From Cyanobacteria bacterium HKST-UBA02 (GTDB lineage Bacteria; Cyanobacteriota; Vampirovibrionia; Obscuribacterales; Obscuribacteraceae), in assembly GCA_020431945.1 (NCBI GenBank), contig JAGQHH010000032.1:1-9306 (forward strand): 9,306 nt of DNA. Direction: 5' to 3'. The position numbers and the translations under genes are program-made. A model generated the notes under the pieces. It had not been told where the DNA came from, made no database searches, and saw only the letters and a list, made by a program, of their open reading frames with translations. Shown one piece after another: positions 6,823-9,306 of this stretch; the first letter of the stretch is position 1, and every line of letters starts with the position of its first letter.

Positions 6823-8130
6823 TCAGTCGATTATGCCTACGGCAGCAGGCTCCATCTCCAGGGTCTCATCAGCGATAGCCCCGAGATCTTCCTCTTCTTT
6901 TTCTTCGGGAACGGCGGCATCGGCGAGCTTACGATCCTGACCATCTCGAGCTTTTTCGCTATTCTCGGCTTCCTCGAGATCTTCTCCGACCAGCTCCTCT
7001 CCGGACAGGATGGCAGCGAGGTTCTCTTTGCTGCCGGCCATATCTTCCAGAATGTGCTCCGAGAAGGCGAACAATACTGGGTTGCGGGTGACGACAGCGA
7101 GATTGTGGCTGTTCACCATCAAAGAAGACTCTTTGGTCAGGGCGGTCAGCCGGCTGGCCAGCCTGCGGTCCAGATAGACCTCATGGAGGAGCTTCGATTC
7201 TTCCGGACCACCGGTAGCCATGATGAAGACCATCTGGGCAGCCTGGGCGGCAGGCGAGACGATGGTGGGGCTCAATGCCGCCAGGCTCAGGGCTGTGTTG
7301 GCCAGCTTGGCGGTGATCCGCATGAGGTTGCTGTGACCGTTGAATTTGCGCAGCTTTTTAGTGACTTCGACCAGCACGTCATCTCTTTCGAGCTTTTTGG
7401 CAATGAGCTGTTTGCTCCTGGTCTGCAACTCGAAAACATCACAGGTCTCTTCTTCGAAAACAGAATCCGGGACTTTCACCCCGGCAGCCCAGCTGCGCAT
7501 CTCGGCAATCGCCTCGTCAGCCTCGCTCTCACCCGCCAGGGCCACCAGCTCTTCCCGGGCCCGGGCTATGGAGCGCTCGCCTTTGACTTTGTCCTTGCCC
7601 CCCAGACCCATGGCGACCTGGCAGAGAGCCGAGGTGAGACGGACATGATATTCGTCATACTGCTTTTGCCGGGCATAATCGATGGCCGGGGCGCTCTTGA
7701 GCCTCACCTTGTCGTCCAGGATGACATCGGCAGCTTCACTGCTTCCTTCGAATCCTTTATATGAGGTAGCCCACTGTGCCATGTCCTTGGTCACGCCCCA
7801 GAGCTTGCGGACGCCGCGCTGGAGCCGGCGGTCTCTTTTATTGATCTCGACATTGAGCTCGGAATTCTCGCAAGCCGTCTTCAACAGATCGTCGAGGCTC
7901 TCTCTGGGAGTAGATATCTCGATCTTCTCGACGGTACCCTTGAGTTCGGATGGCTGCGCGTCCGTACCACCGGTGGTGTCGGGCAGGGCACCGCTTTCGA
8001 TGTCAGCGCTGGCGGCAGACAGAGATGGCGAAGGCTCGAAAGCCAGGCATTGCTCGGTCGAGGTCAGAAACCCGCCGGACAGGGTGGCAGCAATGGCGAT
8101 CGCCAGAATATGAGTTGTTTTGATCGACAT
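6823..8130 (-). CDS. Exported hypothetical protein (435 aa), acidic C-terminus
   Basis: I do not recognise a named family. Residues 1-30 form a signal peptide (MSIKTTHILAIAIAATLSG, with likely cleavage after CLA at position 30). The mature part starts with a low-complexity acidic stretch to about 65. A largely helical, charged region follows (about 75-270), with conserved-looking features such as KRDRRLQRGVRKLWG. A hydrophobic alanine-rich segment at about 272-306 could be a membrane helix or a buried hairpin. A helical region rich in leucine follows (LLHEVYLDRRLASRLTALT), and residues 387-435 are a strongly acidic tail. Mature cysteines are C87, C170 and C230; the signal-region C28 is not in a clear lipobox. 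It is the first gene of a two-gene unit with the DUF3592-like protein, so the two may work together at the envelope. The ATG at 8128-8130 has only a weak GGCAGG-type site before it, but it gives a complete signal peptide. Confidence 0.82.
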   Translation of the reverse strand: MSIKTTHILAIAIAATLSGGFLTSTEQCLAFEPSPSLSAASADIESGALPDTTGGTDAQPSELKGTVEKIEISTPRESLDDLLKTACENSELNVEINKRDRRLQRGVRKLWGVTKDMAQWATSYKGFEGSSEAADVILDDKVRLKSAPAIDYARQKQYDEYHVRLTSALCQVAMGLGGKDKVKGERSIARAREELVALAGESEADEAIAEMRSWAAGVKVPDSVFEEETCDVFELQTRSKQLIAKKLERDDVLVEVTKKLRKFNGHSNLMRITAKLANTALSLAALSPTIVSPAAQAAQMVFIMATGGPEESKLLHEVYLDRRLASRLTALTKESSLMVNSHNLAVVTRNPVLFAFSEHILEDMAGSKENLAAILSGEELVGEDLEEAENSEKARDGQDRKLADAAVPEEKEEEDLGAIADETLEMEPAAVGIID

Positions 8131-8368
8131 GAGGCCTGCCGGACTGAATACTGGGTTTGCTACTAATGACAGCTAATCATAACTCACCCTGACCAAAAGC
8201 CAGATAAAACCTGGGGTTGTCAGGAGATCCTTGTCTTTACCTGATTTCCGGTTAAAGCGCCTGTGCCGCACAAGGACTTAAACTAATGTTTTCATTGTGG
8301 GTCATGGCCCGGTTGTCAATTACTAAATCCCCGGGACCTATTCAAAATCGGAGCACTATTCGGGTTCG
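8131..8368. other. Divergent intergenic region
   Basis: This 238 bp stretch separates the divergent exported-protein and aminotransferase genes and is more AT-rich than the genes. I see no ORF or tRNA. It contains several short inverted repeats: TCAGG at 8220-8224 with CCTGA at 8240-8244, CCTTGT at 8230-8235 with ACAAGG at 8270-8275, and GGG/CCC around 8299-8310. The two promoters must lie here. For the aminotransferase, TTGTCA at 8313-8318 resembles a -35 box but lacks a good -10 at normal spacing. Confidence 0.5.
8176..8181 (-). promoter_or_regulatory. Candidate -10 box of the exported-protein operon
   Basis: Read on the minus strand this is TATGAT, five of six matches to TATAAT. It lies about 45 bp before the ATG at 8130. 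No convincing -35 hexamer is found at 16-18 bp, so the call is weak. Confidence 0.3.
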
Positions 8369-9306
8369 ATGAGCAATAAGAGCAATGTCCTCAAACAAGA
8401 GGCGTCCCCCAGTGCCGAGGCGGAAGAGGCACTTCTCGAAATCGAGTCCTCGGTATGCTCCTACGGGGACACGGTTCACTATGCCGAGCGCCCCAGGATC
8501 TTCGAGCGCTGCGAGGGCAGCTACCTCTATGACATGGAGGATAAGCCCTACTTCGACCTGCAGATGTGGTATTCCGCCGTCAATCTCGGCTATGCCAATA
8601 AAAAGGTAAGCGATGCCCTGAAGAGCCAGATCGACCGCCTTCCCCAGCTCGCCTGCCAGTATCTGCACAAAGAGAAAGTGCAACTGGCTGAAAAGCTGGT
8701 CAAGAGCTTCAAGAAGGGATTCGGCGAGAACGGCCGGGTCCATTTCAATGTCGGGGGCTCCCAGGCAGTCGAGGACGCCATCAAGCTGGTCCGCAAAGAT
8801 ACAGGCAAAAGCCGCATGCTCGCCTTCGAGGGCGGCTACCATGGCAGGACCCTGGCGGCTTCCGCCATCACGTCGTCTTATCGCTATCGTGAGAATTACG
8901 GCGAATTCGGCGACCGGGCCGAATTCGTGCCCTTCCCCTATTGCTTCCGCTGCCCTTACGGAAAGAAGAAGGAGACCTGCGAGCTCTATTGCGTAGAGCA
9001 GATCGAGCGCAAATTCGATCACGAGTACACCGGCTGGTGGAACCCGAAAACCAACCAGTCCGAATTCGCCGGCTTTTTCGTCGAGGTGGCTCAGGGAACC
9101 GGCGGCTATGTGAATATGCCTGACGGATATCTAGAGCGCCTGGCTCGCATGCTCAAAGAGCGCAATATCCTCTTGATCGATGATGAGATCCAGATGGGCT
9201 TTTTCCGCACCGGCAAGCTCTGGGCTATCGAGCACCATAAAGTGACACCGGATCTGGTGGTCTTCGGCAAGGCGCTCACCAACGGCATGAATCCGCTCTC
9301 CGGAAT
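8369..9306 (+). CDS. Class III PLP-dependent aminotransferase, 3' end cut off
   Basis: This is the first 312 codons of a fold-type I, class III aminotransferase (4-aminobutyrate/acetylornithine/amino-acid racemase group); the reading frame is open to the window edge. Visible motifs in order are FDLQMWYSAVNLGYAN (substrate pocket), VGGSQAVEDAIKLVRK (phosphate-binding region), FEGGYHGRTLAAS (PLP ring stacking), IDDEIQMGFFRTGK with D272 (PLP nitrogen contact), and FGKALTNG with K301 as the expected Schiff-base lysine. A four-cysteine cluster, C192-x2-C195-x8-C204-x3-C208, interrupts the core between about residues 188 and 215; such cysteine-rich inserts occur in some GABA-transaminase-like enzymes and could bind metal. 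The exact substrate cannot be assigned: the C-terminal third is missing. The ATG at 8369 has a weak GGG 4 nt upstream, with a GGAG too distant (15 nt) to be ideal. It is transcribed away from the exported-protein operon. Confidence 0.9.
   Translation, partial: MSNKSNVLKQEASPSAEAEEALLEIESSVCSYGDTVHYAERPRIFERCEGSYLYDMEDKPYFDLQMWYSAVNLGYANKKVSDALKSQIDRLPQLACQYLHKEKVQLAEKLVKSFKKGFGENGRVHFNVGGSQAVEDAIKLVRKDTGKSRMLAFEGGYHGRTLAASAITSSYRYRENYGEFGDRAEFVPFPYCFRCPYGKKKETCELYCVEQIERKFDHEYTGWWNPKTNQSEFAGFFVEVAQGTGGYVNMPDGYLERLARMLKERNILLIDDEIQMGFFRTGKLWAIEHHKVTPDLVVFGKALTNGMNPLSG

Noticed and set aside
7054..7764. Plus-strand 236-codon ORF
   Set aside because: Antisense to the exported 435-aa protein, which has a signal peptide, good coding character and a coupled neighbour; no supporting ribosome binding site or motif.
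8342..9022. Minus-strand 226-codon ORF
   Set aside because: Fully overlaps the class III aminotransferase, whose conserved motifs are unambiguous on the plus strand.

Overview
This is a gene-dense bacterial window of roughly 55-60% GC by eye. It holds seven confident protein-coding genes, one of them cut by the right edge, plus a doubtful small gene at the left end. I see no rRNA, tRNA, CRISPR array, insertion sequence or phage gene. The AMIN-plus-Amidase_3 amidase, glutamate racemase, family-4 uracil-DNA glycosylase and a zinc-ribbon/kinase-fold/TPR membrane protein together suggest a cell-envelope-bearing environmental bacterium. The style fits the Obscuribacter-like branch of Melainabacteria (non-photosynthetic Cyanobacteriota), but that assignment is an impression, not something the sequence proves.

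Layout: (1) Positions 1-328 hold a weak minus-strand small ORF and the promoter and ribosome binding site of the next gene. (2) Positions 329-4087 hold a plus-strand run: a secreted peptidoglycan amidase, glutamate racemase (murI) and a family-4 uracil-DNA glycosylase. The first two both act on the cell wall: one cuts stem peptides from glycan and the other supplies D-glutamate for new stems. (3) Positions 4098-6395 continue the same strand with an unrecognised 99-residue protein and a 660-residue membrane protein. The latter has a protein-kinase fold whose catalytic residues are replaced, followed by a membrane helix and TPR-like repeats. Gaps of 10-30 bp join all these genes except the murI-glycosylase pair, which is separated by about 97 bp containing a foldable hairpin. 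(4) Positions 6411-8130 hold a minus-strand pair, a 435-residue exported protein followed 7 bp later by a two-helix DUF3592-like membrane protein; they converge on the pseudokinase gene with only 15 bp between stops. (5) Positions 8131-8368 are a divergent intergenic region. (6) From 8369 to the window end runs the first 312 codons of a class III PLP-dependent aminotransferase with an unusual four-cysteine insert.

The most interesting item is the pseudokinase and the small protein in front of it. The kinase fold is kept, but the ATP-anchoring lysine, its partner glutamate, the catalytic aspartate and the metal-binding aspartate are all substituted. This suggests a sensor or scaffold that no longer phosphorylates, linking a cytoplasmic zinc-ribbon/kinase-fold module to TPR repeats across the membrane.
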